A DNA stretch of 64,000 bases from Salinibacter altiplanensis (GTDB taxonomy: Bacteria > Bacteroidota > Rhodothermia > Rhodothermales > Salinibacteraceae), in the NCBI RefSeq assembly GCF_002894645.1, contig NZ_NCQY01000023.1:225236-289235 (forward strand), read 5' to 3'. The notes under the pieces are model-generated. The model searched no databases, was not told the DNA's origin, and saw only the letters and a program-made list of their open reading frames with translations. Shown one piece after another: positions 9,008 through 17,773 of the stretch (the first letter of the stretch is position 1; each line of letters opens with the position of its first letter). The position numbers were made by a program, and so were the translations under genes.

Positions 9008-9976
9008 ATGAGCGATCCAGTCTCCGGCATTCACCATGTTACCGCCTACGCCCACGATCCACAAGAGAACCTTGACTTCTACACAGGCGTCCTGGGACTT
9101 CGTCTCGTCAAGCAGACGGTCCTGTTCAACAACCCCTCGGAGGCATTTCAGGGGCCGACAATGTACCACTTCTACTATGCTGACGGGACGGGGACGCCCG
9201 GCACCGTTCTGACCTTCAAGCCGCATCACAGCATCCAGAAAGGGCAGGTAGGACGGGGACAGGCCACCGCCACGGCCTTTACCATTCCGGAAGGGGCCGT
9301 AGACTACTGGGTCGATCGGCTAGAGGCGGCCGACGAGGCCACCCTGTATCCCGTGACGGAGCGCTTCGGGCGGACCGTGATCCAGTTTCAAGACCACGAC
9401 GATCAGCCCCTTGAGCTTATCACGGGAACGTCCGACATTGAGCCGTGGGCCGATGGGCCCGTGCCCGCCGAGCACGCGACACGCGGGTTCCACGGCGTGA
9501 CCATTCACCCTCACAATGGCCAACTGACCGCGGATGTCCTCGAGCTGATGGGGTACGAGCAGGTCGACCACGAGCCGACGCCCCAGAACGGCGACTGGAC
9601 TCGTTTCCGGGTCCCCGGCCCCGACCACGCCCAATTCATTGACCTCTACAACGAACCCAACATGCACGAGGGACGGTGGGGGTACGGCACGGTCCACCAC
9701 GTTGCGTTTCGGGTATCGGACGACGAGCATCAGCGGGCCGTCCGCCAGCGGCTTCGAAGCGCCGGCCACGACGTTACGACAATGAAGGATCGCAATTACT
9801 TCCACTCCCTCTACTTCCGCGAGCCGAACGGCGTCAACTTCGAGATCGCAACGGACCCGCCCGGCTTCCTCCACGACGAGTCCATTGATGAGCTCGGCAC
9901 GACGCTGATGCTGCCGCCCTTCCTCCAGGACCGGCGTGAGGAGGTGGAAGCACAGCTCGCCGACATTTCGGTGTAG
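9008..9976 (+). CDS. Glyoxalase-fold ring-cleaving dioxygenase (MhqO/YfiE-like)
   Basis: This is a 322-residue metalloenzyme of the vicinal oxygen chelate superfamily, probably an extradiol-type dioxygenase for hydroquinone-like or catechol-like compounds. The ATG at 9008 begins MSDPVSGIHHVTAYAHDP; the longer frame upstream is not protein-like. Two paired beta-alpha-beta modules are visible: the first starts at IHHVTAYAH (about 8-16), the second at RGFHGVTIHPHN (about 160-170). The pattern repeats at TVHHVAFRVSD (about 230) and ends at FREPNGVNFEIATDPPGF with the metal-binding Glu. It stands alone, with a strong terminator right after it. The exact substrate is not determinable. Confidence 0.88.
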   Translation: MSDPVSGIHHVTAYAHDPQENLDFYTGVLGLRLVKQTVLFNNPSEAFQGPTMYHFYYADGTGTPGTVLTFKPHHSIQKGQVGRGQATATAFTIPEGAVDYWVDRLEAADEATLYPVTERFGRTVIQFQDHDDQPLELITGTSDIEPWADGPVPAEHATRGFHGVTIHPHNGQLTADVLELMGYEQVDHEPTPQNGDWTRFRVPGPDHAQFIDLYNEPNMHEGRWGYGTVHHVAFRVSDDEHQRAVRQRLRSAGHDVTTMKDRNYFHSLYFREPNGVNFEIATDPPGFLHDESIDELGTTLMLPPFLQDRREEVEAQLADISV

Positions 9977-10011
9977 CGATCTTTCGTCCCGGCGCCTCTT
10001 CCCCGACGACT

Positions 10012-10058
10012 GCGCCCGCGGCCTCGACCAGCGTTGAGGCCACGGGCGCTTTTGTTTT
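10012..10058 (+). terminator. Rho-independent terminator after the dioxygenase gene
   Basis: Two 13-14 nt arms (GCGCCCG-c-GGCCTC at 10012-10025 and GAGGCC-a-CGGGCGC at 10036-10049) pair around a 10-nt loop and are followed at once by TTTTGTTTT. It lies 36 nt past the stop of the gene at 9008-9976. Confidence 0.85.
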
Positions 10059-10210
10059 GGGTGATTTGCTTCTAGGCGACGGGCCGGAGGGACCTTTCCC
10101 CCAAAACATCGTGGCGCCGCCCCAATTCAACCGGGGCGCGTGCTCGTTTTTCGCGGAAGTGGTCCGGAACGAGACGTCGCTTGTGCTCCCCCCAATTTCT
10201 CTGCCCCACA

Positions 10211-10477
10211 ATGGAAGACATGGAAGGCCCCACACCGGAGTTTATCGCGGCCACCTCGATTGCGCAGCTGACACCGCTTCTCTTCGACGCGGCCGAGGAC
10301 GTGGACAAGCTCGGTGAGCAGCCCGAACATGTGGCCGTGGCCGAAGAGACCGTCCGCGCGTTCCTGGAGGGCAAAGCCCCCGATCTCGACCGGTCGGTGG
10401 CCACAGTGACGCGCCTGGAGGATGGGGTGGAGATTGAGTACGAAGGGCGCACCGTCACCATCACGTACGACGAGTAG
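10211..10477 (+). CDS. Small acidic hypothetical protein
   Basis: The protein has 88 residues from the ATG at 10211 (MEDMEGPTPEF), inside a slightly longer frame. It is highly acidic, with an Ala/Glu-rich helical first two-thirds and a beta-hairpin-like end (VEIEYEGRTVTITYDE). No Cys, signal peptide or membrane segment is present. It faces the GvpU-like gene on the opposite strand, and the two end 84 nt apart. I do not recognise the family. Confidence 0.7.
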   Translation: MEDMEGPTPEFIAATSIAQLTPLLFDAAEDVDKLGEQPEHVAVAEETVRAFLEGKAPDLDRSVATVTRLEDGVEIEYEGRTVTITYDE

Positions 10478-10561
10478 CGTTCGGTAGAATCGTCGCTGCG
10501 ACGGTGGAGCAGCACAAGGGGCAGCGGCTCGGTCGGGGCGGAAGCCCCCCTGATCGACGCC

Positions 10562-10942
10562 CTATGCTTCTCGCGTCTCGACCGTCCCGATGGTGTACCC
10601 TTCGATCTCACTCGTACGGAACCGGAAGACGGAGCCCCCAAGGTTGATGGCCTCGGCGCCGGTCATGACCTCCTGCACGGACACGTGTACGAACGTGCCG
10701 TCGTCGGACGTCCCCACCTCGTCGAGCATGGCAGAGATCGAGTCGCCCATCGCCTGCACGGCCTCGTCGTCCTCGGCCTGCTCCTGCGCCATGTCCACCA
10801 TCCGGGCGGTGTCCGCCTCGAAGGTGTCTCGCGCCACGACATGCCCGGTGACCATGTTTCCGCTCACCACTAGGGTAACCGGACAGGCGGCCTGTTCTTG
10901 TGTTGCCTTCTTGCTGAGTGCTTCGATGCCTGGATCGCTCAT
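10562..10942 (-). CDS. GvpU-like hypothetical protein
   Basis: The protein has 126 residues from the ATG at 10942; an adjacent upstream ATG at 10945 is equally possible. The architecture resembles the gas-vesicle accessory protein GvpU: an early strand pair (PVTLVVSGNMVTGHVV), a helical middle rich in Glu, Asp and Met, and a late strand region (FVHVSVQEVMT) ending in a conserved-looking segment (FRFRTSEIEGYTIGTV). That resemblance is from memory of the family, not a search. No other gas-vesicle gene is in the window, so the protein may serve another purpose. Confidence 0.7.
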   Translation of the reverse strand: MSDPGIEALSKKATQEQAACPVTLVVSGNMVTGHVVARDTFEADTARMVDMAQEQAEDDEAVQAMGDSISAMLDEVGTSDDGTFVHVSVQEVMTGAEAINLGGSVFRFRTSEIEGYTIGTVETREA

Positions 10943-11302
10943 CAAACCGTCGAGTCTACTCGAAAGATGTGTGCAAACCCGGCACTAAATGCCGAGAACT
11001 GTGCATTTTAATGTATGGGTGCGCCGGGGACGACGACAACTCGCCCCGGACGATCTCATGTTGAATATTTTCCCTCGACGAGGCCCGTGGGGCGGGCGGC
11101 ACCGGGCCCTCTCGGTTCTTGACGTTGCCACAGGCGATGATTATCGTTCGTACGCCCAAATTGGCTCAGGATCGTCCAGTGGCGTGCGTGTCAGCCCGCA
11201 GCCGGTCCGTTCCGTTGAGGACAGTGCGACAATGCCAGCACCCGCTGGGACAATGGAGAACGACACTTGACCATCGTTCCCCAGGACCTCTCAGGCTTCT
11301 TT

Positions 11303-11337
11303 CAGGGAACGGGTTTCAGAAAACGGGCCCTGTTTTT
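11303..11337 (+). terminator. Terminator-like hairpin without an upstream gene
   Basis: CAGGG (11303-11307) pairs with CCCTG (11328-11332), with an inner GTTT/AAAC pairing between them, followed by TTTTT. The nearest gene to the left is on the other strand, so if real this would end an unannotated plus-strand transcript starting after about 10950. The stem is interrupted, which lowers confidence. Confidence 0.35.
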
Positions 11338-11402
11338 GTAGGCGCCCTACGGAGTCGCAGTCCGTAGACAATCCAGTAGACAATCCGCCAGACAGGGGTT
11401 GA

Positions 11403-11563
11403 GCACCCGTCTCGATTTCCGTCTCGAGGCCCCGCCCGGAAGCGATGGCCCGCACATCGCCTCCGGGCCCGGGCGGTCGTCCCACGTGTAGCCCGCGGCC
11501 GTGAGCCGATTTTCGGCTCCTCGATGCTCGCCCCCATCCGATCCAAAATCAACGCAGGTTCTT
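11403..11563. repeat. Dispersed repeat, copy A
   Basis: This copy aligns over its whole length with copy B at 24009-24169. It shares its left end (20 of 26 positions, all differences transitions) and its right end (GATTTTCGGCTCCTCGATGC onward) with copy C at 62787-62905. The middle can fold into a hairpin (CCGGAAGCGATG against CATCGCCTCCGG). It sits just upstream of dnaA. The terminal inverted repeat is degraded here. Confidence 0.75.
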
Positions 11564-11665
11564 CGTCTCCCACGTGTCTCACGGGCCCCGGAAGAACCGC
11601 CTTTCGCCTCCGTCCCCAATCATCCTGGCGAGCCTTCCTGCTCGTGAGATTGACCCTGGCCTGGC

Positions 11666-13246
11666 ATGGATCAGTCCGCCGACCACGCCTGGAATGAATG
11701 TCTCGACATCATTCGGGACAACGTGAGCCGTCAGAGCTTCACGACCTGGTTTGAGCCACTGGAGGCTCAGTCTCTGGAGGAGGCGGACGACCTGCACAAG
11801 CTGACGGTTCAGCTCCCGAGCCAGTTTTACTACGAGTGGATCGAGGAGCACTACTTCTCTCTGCTCCGGAAGACCGTCACGCGGGTGCTCGGCCCCCACG
11901 GCCGCCTGTTCTACGACGTGGTGATTGAGCAGGACGACCCGGAGGCCTCCGAGCAGAGGGGGGCCTCCATGCAGCTGCCTGCACGCCCCTCCGGCCCGGA
12001 CCCGCCTCAGGAATCATCGGACGCGTCCACGGAACCGTCCGGGTCCCCGGAGGCGTCTGCCCCGCCCCCGACGCCTTCCTCCTCCTCGACCACTCCGCCC
12101 GGAGACAAGCCCCGCCCCGACGACACACAGTCGGAGCCCGCAGGAGAGGAAGACAAAAGCGCCCCTCCGGTCCAGAACCCGTTTGCCATTCCCGGCCTCA
12201 AGGACACCGCGGTCGACAGCCAACTCAACGACAGCTACACGTTTGACCGCTTCATCAAGGGAGCATGCAACCGCCTGGCCCGCAGCGCTGCCCGCTCCAT
12301 CGCCACCGATCCCGGCGAGACGAGCTTTAACCCGTTTCTCGTCTACGGCGGTGTGGGGCTTGGCAAGACTCATCTCATTCAGGCCATCGGGAATCATGTC
12401 GCGGGGCACAGCCCCTCCAAGACCGTCTTCTACGTCTCCAGTGAGCGGTTCACCACCGAGTTTGTCCAGTCGATCCAGGAAAACCAGATTGGCGAATTTT
12501 CGACGTTCTACCGTCAAGTCGACGTGCTGATCGTCGACGACGTACAGTTTTTCGGCGGCAAGGAAAAGACCCAGGAGGAGTTCTTTCACATTTTCAACGC
12601 CCTCCGGCAGGCAGGGAACCAGATTGTGCTGTCGGCCGACCGGCCGCCACGCGAGATCGACGGCCTCGAGGAACGCCTGCTGTCCCGGTTTCAGTGGGGC
12701 CTTTCCGCCGACCTGAAGCCTCCAGGACTGGACACCCGCATCTCCATTCTTCGCCGAAAGGCCGAGGATGACGGAATCGACCTCGACGACGAGGTCGTGG
12801 AGTTGATCGCCCGGAGCATCGAAAGCAACATCCGTGAGCTCGAAGGGGCGCTGATCCGTCTCCTTGCCCACGCCACCCTCCACCAGCTCGACATTACCCT
12901 CGACCTTGCCGAGGAGGTGCTCCACGACCTCTTTCAGGAGCAGGAGGCCCTCCTCACAGTCGATGACATTCAACGCATCGTCTGCGGGCACCTTGGCGTC
13001 TCACAGGAAAAGATGCGGGGCAAGACCCGAAAGCGAGACATCGTCCGCGCCCGACAGATCGCGATGTACTTTACCAAGAAGCACACCCAGCACTCCCTGA
13101 AAGACATCGGCCTCCACTTCGGCGGGCGGGACCACTCGACCGTTATCCACGCCAACAACGCGGTGGAGGACCGGATGGCCGACGACGAGTCGTTCCGGGA
13201 GACAGTAGATGCAATCGGGCACAAGCTCGAACGCCACGGCCGGTAG
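11666..13246 (+). CDS. dnaA: Chromosomal replication initiator DnaA
   Basis: This is the AAA+ initiator that binds DnaA boxes and opens oriC. The 526-residue protein has domain I (residues 1-85, with the SRQSFTTWFEPLEAQ pattern), an unusually long Pro/Ser/acidic linker as domain II (about 95-180), and the AAA+ domain with Walker A GGVGLGKTHL (about 230) and Walker B VLIVDDVQFF (about 288). The C-terminal DNA-binding helix-turn-helix has the signature GGRDHSTVIHA (about 492-502). dnaN follows 129 nt downstream. The DnaA-box cluster that it probably acts on is at 24.4-24.9 kb, not beside the gene. Confidence 0.98.
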   Translation: MDQSADHAWNECLDIIRDNVSRQSFTTWFEPLEAQSLEEADDLHKLTVQLPSQFYYEWIEEHYFSLLRKTVTRVLGPHGRLFYDVVIEQDDPEASEQRGASMQLPARPSGPDPPQESSDASTEPSGSPEASAPPPTPSSSSTTPPGDKPRPDDTQSEPAGEEDKSAPPVQNPFAIPGLKDTAVDSQLNDSYTFDRFIKGACNRLARSAARSIATDPGETSFNPFLVYGGVGLGKTHLIQAIGNHVAGHSPSKTVFYVSSERFTTEFVQSIQENQIGEFSTFYRQVDVLIVDDVQFFGGKEKTQEEFFHIFNALRQAGNQIVLSADRPPREIDGLEERLLSRFQWGLSADLKPPGLDTRISILRRKAEDDGIDLDDEVVELIARSIESNIRELEGALIRLLAHATLHQLDITLDLAEEVLHDLFQEQEALLTVDDIQRIVCGHLGVSQEKMRGKTRKRDIVRARQIAMYFTKKHTQHSLKDIGLHFGGRDHSTVIHANNAVEDRMADDESFRETVDAIGHKLERHGR

Positions 13247-13375
13247 GCGGCGTCGAGGCCTCGTGAGGCTGAATCTTCCACCGCCCCCTCCCGTACAGGT
13301 GGTAGATGCATTCATGCATCCGTCTATTTCAGCGAAAATCCCCCGACACCTCCTTTCCGCAACGCGCCGATACCC

Positions 13376-14509
13376 ATGAAATTTACCGCCTCCAGTGCCG
13401 ACCTTCTCGAGGCGCTCAACACCGTCAAGGGCGCCGTTCCGTCGAAGAGCACAATGCCCATTCTGGAGTGCATTCTCTTTGAACGGGACGGGGACACGTT
13501 GCGTCTGAGCGCCACCGACCTCGAAATCTCAATCATCCAGGCCGTGCCCGTCCAGTTCGAAAAGAACGGCACGCCGGAGAGCACCCCCATCGCGGTGCCG
13601 GCCCAGCGGCTGATTGACACCCTGCGTGCGTTGCCGGACATGCCCATCGAGTTCGCGGCGGACAGCGACTTCGAGATTCGGATGGACACCGATCAGGGCC
13701 ACTACAAAATGGTGGGCCACGACGGATCGGACTATCCGGAACTGCCGGAGCTCGAGGAGCAGCACGAGATCAACGTAGAAGGAGGGCTTCTGGGCCGCTC
13801 CATCGACAAGACGGCATTTGCCGTGAGTCAGGATGCCCTGCGCCCCGCCATGATGGGCGTGTACTTTCAGGTCAGCGAGGAAGAAACCTCCGTGGTGGCG
13901 ACCGATGGACACCGGCTCGTGCAGCTCACCCTGCCGGAGCTTCGGGCCGACACGTCCGCCGACTTCATCGTGCCGGAGAAGGCCACCAAGCTGGCCGGAC
14001 GCATCGTGGAGGACGACGAAATCTGCACCGTCCGGGTGGACGAGAGCCACGTGAGCTTCGAATTCGGCGATTCCCGTGTGCTGGCCCGCCTGATCGACGA
14101 GACGTATCCCAACTACCAGTCCGTCATTCCGGACGGGAACGACCGCAGCCTGGTCGTGAACCGTGAGGACATGCTCAACGCCGTCAAGCGCGTGGGGCTG
14201 TACTCATCCAGCATGACAAATCAGATTCGGCTCGACATCACGGCTGATACCGTTACAATCTCGGCGGAGGACGTGGAGCGCTCCAGCGAGGCCGAGGAGA
14301 CCATCCACTGCGACTACGACAACGAGCCGATGGAGATCGGATTCAACTCAGAGTACCTTACCGAGGTGCTCGGCAACGTGGGGTGCGACGAAGTGGTCTT
14401 CGAGCTCAGCTCCCCGAACCGGGCCGGCATCGTCCTGCCCCGCGAGGAGACCGACGAGGAAGACATCCTCATGCTCATCATGCCGGTGATGCTCAACACC
14501 TATGCCTAA
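13376..14509 (+). CDS. dnaN: DNA polymerase III beta subunit (sliding clamp)
   Basis: This is the ring-shaped processivity clamp of the replicase. The 377-residue protein (MKFTASSADLLEALNTVKGA) has the three repeated clamp domains at about 1-120, 130-250 and 255-377. Recognisable segments include STMPILECILFE, VSQDALRPAMMGVYF with the TDGHRLV motif, and the C-terminal LIMPVMLNTYA, where the usual MPMR is represented by MPVM. It is strongly acidic. It follows dnaA on the same strand in the classic dnaA-dnaN order; recF and gyrB are not next to it. Confidence 0.97.
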   Translation: MKFTASSADLLEALNTVKGAVPSKSTMPILECILFERDGDTLRLSATDLEISIIQAVPVQFEKNGTPESTPIAVPAQRLIDTLRALPDMPIEFAADSDFEIRMDTDQGHYKMVGHDGSDYPELPELEEQHEINVEGGLLGRSIDKTAFAVSQDALRPAMMGVYFQVSEEETSVVATDGHRLVQLTLPELRADTSADFIVPEKATKLAGRIVEDDEICTVRVDESHVSFEFGDSRVLARLIDETYPNYQSVIPDGNDRSLVVNREDMLNAVKRVGLYSSSMTNQIRLDITADTVTISAEDVERSSEAEETIHCDYDNEPMEIGFNSEYLTEVLGNVGCDEVVFELSSPNRAGIVLPREETDEEDILMLIMPVMLNTYA

Positions 14510-14601
14510 CGTCACACAGTGAGGGCTCTCGTCGAGGCCCGTGTCCGGGTGAGCACCAGCGTGCGGCGCTGGTCCCCAGTGGGGTTCAGTGAGAAAAGGC
14601 C

Positions 14602-15597
14602 CTATGACTTAGCGCCGCTATACTCCCGCTGAAGGGCCTTCAGGATTTCGTGTGCCTCCTGTGTCTGCCGACCCTCTCGCTGTACGACCGTCTTGAAATG
14701 CGTTCGCGCGGCCTCGACGTTTCTCTGTGCGAGGGCAATCTTCCCAAGATAAAAGTGCGCCTCCAGGGCGAGGAACGAGTTGGGCTCCGTCTCTTCGAGA
14801 ACATGCCCGAGACGCTGCTGGGCCTGCCCCAGTCGGTCGGTATTGTACCGGGCAAACAGCCCCAACGTGGAGATGCGTGCGTCCTCTAGAATGGAGAGTG
14901 CCTCCAGGTAGTGCTCGTCCGCAACCGACGAGGCCTCCGGCGGGGCACTGCGCATCCTCGCGCTGGCGTAGTTGTCGGCGACCTGCTCACTGACCTCCAC
15001 CGCCGCGAGCCGGTCCAAGGTCGACTGTGTCGTGAGACTGATTCCGTACAGGCCTCCGTACAGCCCCACGAGGATCACCGCAACGGCTACGCCCCGTGGC
15101 ACGAGCCAGGGAAGCCCCTCGAACACATCCCACCAGGAACCGGTCGGGAGCGATGACGTCCCGTGGTCGGAGCCAGCAGCATCGCGCGCCGCCGGATCCA
15201 GCGTTTCCTGCGCCGCAAGCTCATGCTCCGTGAGCGCCTCGAAGTGGGAGACCGGATCGACGGCCGCCTCTGCCTCTCGCAACCGGCGCTCCGCCGCTTC
15301 CACCTCGCGCCGGAGCTCATCGTCCTCTTGAATGCGTGCCTCAAGCCGTCCGAAGGCCTTCTGCACTCGGGCCGACATGTCCTCGTCGTGCTCCAGGTAA
15401 CGCACCATTACGTAGGTTGCCAGAAGGGTGTCGGAGGGAAGGCCCGCACTCACGTTTGCCGAAAGTCCCTCCACCGACCGAACGTCCCTGAGCAGCGAGG
15501 CCCACTCCGGGTTTTGTTCCACGTATGCCTCGATGTCCTGCTGGGTCTCTTGAGGAAGATGGGGGTACGAAAGGATCTGCTTTTCGATGTCATCCAT
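14602..15597 (-). CDS. Membrane protein with TPR-like C-terminus, probable partner of the adjacent sigma factor
   Basis: The protein has 331 residues from the ATG at 15597 (MDDIEKQILSYPHLPQ); the upstream extension of the frame is Arg/Trp/Cys-rich and not credible. The cytoplasmic N-terminal part (1-165) is helical and acidic, and resembles the zinc-less domains found before the membrane span in anti-sigma proteins. One transmembrane helix follows (about 187-205, GVAVAVILVGLYGGLYG), then a periplasmic helical domain with a TPR-like repeat (LEAHFYLGKIALAQRNVEAA). It lies 244 nt downstream of a sigma-factor gene on the same strand. An anti-sigma or sigma-coupled sensor role is inferred from architecture and position only. 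Confidence 0.75.
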   Translation of the reverse strand: MDDIEKQILSYPHLPQETQQDIEAYVEQNPEWASLLRDVRSVEGLSANVSAGLPSDTLLATYVMVRYLEHDEDMSARVQKAFGRLEARIQEDDELRREVEAAERRLREAEAAVDPVSHFEALTEHELAAQETLDPAARDAAGSDHGTSSLPTGSWWDVFEGLPWLVPRGVAVAVILVGLYGGLYGISLTTQSTLDRLAAVEVSEQVADNYASARMRSAPPEASSVADEHYLEALSILEDARISTLGLFARYNTDRLGQAQQRLGHVLEETEPNSFLALEAHFYLGKIALAQRNVEAARTHFKTVVQREGRQTQEAHEILKALQREYSGAKS

Positions 15598-15800
15598 GAG
15601 CGGTACGCTACACGACTGCACGCAAGAAGAAATCCACCAGTGCTCCCAAGAAGTCCCGAAATGAACAGGTCTCTTCCTGTCGGGACGACGAGAACGTTGA
15701 TTCTGGACGGCCACAAGCCGGTACGGCCCAGGTCACCCCCTTCGGGAGATAGGGCGAAGGAAAGACGGATGCGAAGGGATTCAGAAAGACATGTCGAACC

Positions 15801-15808
15801 CAAATTTA
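15801..15808 (-). promoter_or_regulatory. Possible Bacteroidota-type promoter -7 element
   Basis: On the minus strand, TAAATTTG matches the Bacteroidota -7 consensus TAnnTTTG. It sits in an AT-rich patch (15799-15846) in an otherwise GC-rich region, about 200 nt before the start of the gene at 15597. A matching -33 TTTG is not evident. If real, the membrane partner has its own promoter downstream of the sigma gene. Confidence 0.3.
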
Positions 15809-15841
15809 TAACTACATAAACTAAAATTTGACATTTCTCAC

Positions 15842-16477
15842 TTATAAACCACCGCGGTTTGCGTATTCGCGGAGGCGATCGTCGGTGCGAAGCTGCTTCA
15901 TGGCCTTGTGCTTGTACGTTCGAACCGTTGCCACAGGCTTTCCAACGGCTTCGCTGATCTCTTCAAACTCCCGGTCCTCCAGAAAATAGAGCCGGGCCGG
16001 CTCCTGCAAATAAGCGGGGAGTCGCTCGATGGCTTCCACGAACGCCTCATGCACGAAGCCAACTTCCGCGACGGTGTTCGTCGTCCCGGCGGTCAGGACG
16101 GCCCGATCCGTGTCGTCAATCGACTCGGAAAACTGGTTGCGACGAGTGTAGTTGAGAAGCGTGTTCTTACACACCACACTCACCCAGTTCGCATATCGGC
16201 CGGCGTTCCGGACCCCATCACGGTTCTTCTGCACCTTGCGATAGGCCCGCGTGGTCAGCTCGTCGGCGTCGGACGGATTGTCGAAGGTGCCCCTGGCCGA
16301 CTTTGCCAGGAAGTACCGACAGACGTAGCAGTACGTCCAAAGGTCCGCGAGGCGCTTGGCGTCTGGGTCTTCCTCTTCCTTCCACTGCCGAAAGGCATCG
16401 TTCGCAGCCCCGGTGTCGTCTACCGAGAACGGCAGACGATCAGTCACGGTTTGGAGTTCGGAGGCGGACGCAGGCAT
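15842..16477 (-). CDS. ECF-like sigma-70 family RNA polymerase sigma factor
   Basis: This is a promoter-recognition factor of the alternative (ECF-like) type. The protein has 211 residues from the ATG at 16477. Region 2 spans about 40-115, including the DADELTTRAYRKVQ stretch and the AGRYANWVSVVCKNTLLNY segment that matches the region 2.3/2.4 helix. Region 4 spans about 145-200, with IERLPAYLQEPARLYFLE, FEEISEAVGKPVATVRTYKHKA as the helix-turn-helix, and a basic end. The first 35 residues are an extra acidic leader. It is followed by the membrane protein at 14602-15597, its likely regulator. The target genes are unknown. Confidence 0.85.
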   Translation of the reverse strand: MPASASELQTVTDRLPFSVDDTGAANDAFRQWKEEEDPDAKRLADLWTYCYVCRYFLAKSARGTFDNPSDADELTTRAYRKVQKNRDGVRNAGRYANWVSVVCKNTLLNYTRRNQFSESIDDTDRAVLTAGTTNTVAEVGFVHEAFVEAIERLPAYLQEPARLYFLEDREFEEISEAVGKPVATVRTYKHKAMKQLRTDDRLREYANRGGL

Positions 16478-16804
16478 GGGGACATTCCGTACGCAAAAGA
16501 GGCCGCACCAGGTTGGGACTAGATATTTTTGTAATTCCCCCAACGCACAGGAGTATAAGAATCAAAGCAGCGGACGTCAACGTGCGGCTTTCTTCTCTTT
16601 CCCTCTCGGTTTTGCACCTTGGAGGCGGATTTCGCGGGCCCGGGAGGCACGCGTCTTTGCTTGCCTGGTCCCCCCTGAGACGGCACGGTCGCCCCAAGGA
16701 CGAGCCTCATGGACACGGCGCATTCGGTAGAGGGGCCCTGCAACCTTTCGGCACCGCCCCTGGTTTAGAGGACCCGAGACTCCCTAGACCCTCTTCCCTG
16801 TCCC
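16478..16804. other. Divergent intergenic region between sigma factor and SCO1-like genes
   Basis: About 325 nt between two divergent genes. The left 100 nt (16510-16580) is AT-richer and probably carries the sigma-factor promoter, possibly autoregulated. I see no RNA gene or coding frame that can be supported. Confidence 0.4.
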
Positions 16805-17716
16805 ATGCCCAACACGCGTCTCGCACAGCCGAGCGGACGGTTTTTCCATTTCTCTTGGCTCGAACTGGCAATGGCACTTGCCTTGTTCTGGAGCGGGGCC
16901 TTTGCCTCGGCCGCCCACGCCCAGCGGGCCGGCCACACCCCGGAACAGATTGAAGGGGTGGGGGTGGACCAGAAGCTCGGCGCGACGATTCCGAAGGACC
17001 TCTCGTTTCGGAACGAGCAGGGGGAGCCGGTCCGCCTCAGTCAGTATCTCGACGGGTCGACGCCCGTGATGTTGACCCTCAACTACCACGAGTGTCCCCA
17101 GTTATGCCGCATTCAGCTGCAGAAATTTGCCAAGTCGCTAGGCGGCATGTCGTGGACGGCCGGCGACGAGTTTGAAGTGCTGACCGTCGACATCAGCCCC
17201 CATGAGGGTCCCGAGATCGCCCGCAAGGCCCAGGCACGCTACGCCGCCTCCCTGGACCACCCGGAAGAGACGGTCGACGGCTGGCACTTCCTGACCGGCA
17301 ACCAAGCGGAAATTCGCACGCTTGCCGACTCAGTGGGCTTCCGCTACCAACCTCTTCCGGAGAAAGAACATCAGTTTGCCCACCCTGCGACAATCATCTT
17401 CCTGAGTGGCGACGGAGCTGTCACCCGCTACTTTACCACTCTCGCCCCTGCCTCCGGCGATCTGCGAACAGCTCTGGTTGAGGCGTCCGACGGCACGGTG
17501 GGCAGCATTGCCGACAAGGCCTTCCTGGCCTGTGCACGGTTCAATCCAGACTCGAATTCGTACTCCGCAAGTGCGTTCACGCTCATGCAGTACGGCAGCG
17601 CCCTCATGGCGGTCGTGATGGGGGCCGCGCTGTTCGTGTTCTGGCGCCGCGAGAACAAACAGCTGGAGGCCGCGCAGGAGGACGGGCTCAACGCGATGAT
17701 TGGGGAGCAGGCGTGA
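16805..17716 (+). CDS. SCO1/SenC-family copper chaperone, membrane-anchored
   Basis: This is a thioredoxin-fold protein that delivers copper to the CuA site of cytochrome c oxidase or manages thiols. The 303-residue protein has an N-terminal signal or anchor segment (about 18-37), a thioredoxin-like domain (about 60-240) with the CxxxC copper site CPQLC (about 99-103) and the partner His in QFAHPATIIF (about 197). A C-terminal transmembrane helix (about 259-281, LMQYGSALMAVVMGAALFVF) follows, then a short charged tail. A second anchor at the C-terminus is less usual for SCO proteins. Oxidase genes are not in the window. Confidence 0.88.
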   Translation: MPNTRLAQPSGRFFHFSWLELAMALALFWSGAFASAAHAQRAGHTPEQIEGVGVDQKLGATIPKDLSFRNEQGEPVRLSQYLDGSTPVMLTLNYHECPQLCRIQLQKFAKSLGGMSWTAGDEFEVLTVDISPHEGPEIARKAQARYAASLDHPEETVDGWHFLTGNQAEIRTLADSVGFRYQPLPEKEHQFAHPATIIFLSGDGAVTRYFTTLAPASGDLRTALVEASDGTVGSIADKAFLACARFNPDSNSYSASAFTLMQYGSALMAVVMGAALFVFWRRENKQLEAAQEDGLNAMIGEQA

Positions 17717-17773
17717 CAGTCCTGCCCCGCACCCAGGGGAGCGCGCAGTGCCGCCTTTCCCCGGGCCGTTCGG

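Larger units (their letters stand above)
10943..11665. other. Intergenic region upstream of dnaA
   Basis: About 720 nt between the divergent GvpU-like gene and dnaA. It holds a hairpin with a T-run (11303-11337), two direct copies of GTAGACAATCC (11364-11374 and 11376-11386) and one copy of the dispersed repeat (11403-11563). No exact DnaA box was found, which is unusual for a dnaA promoter region and argues against an origin here. Short open frames in it (for example 10989-11270) have Arg/Gly-rich compositions and are not supported. Confidence 0.55.

Noticed and set aside
8778..9229. Overlapping short frames on both strands before the dioxygenase gene
   Set aside because: Neither has protein-like composition, and the minus-strand one overlaps the start of a clear gene.
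10943..11665. Replication origin directly upstream of dnaA
   Set aside because: No exact DnaA box and no strongly AT-rich stretch were found there.
12014..12991. A 325-residue minus-strand open frame inside dnaA
   Set aside because: It is the complement of dnaA and shows no domain or signal; shadow frames of this length are common at this GC content.
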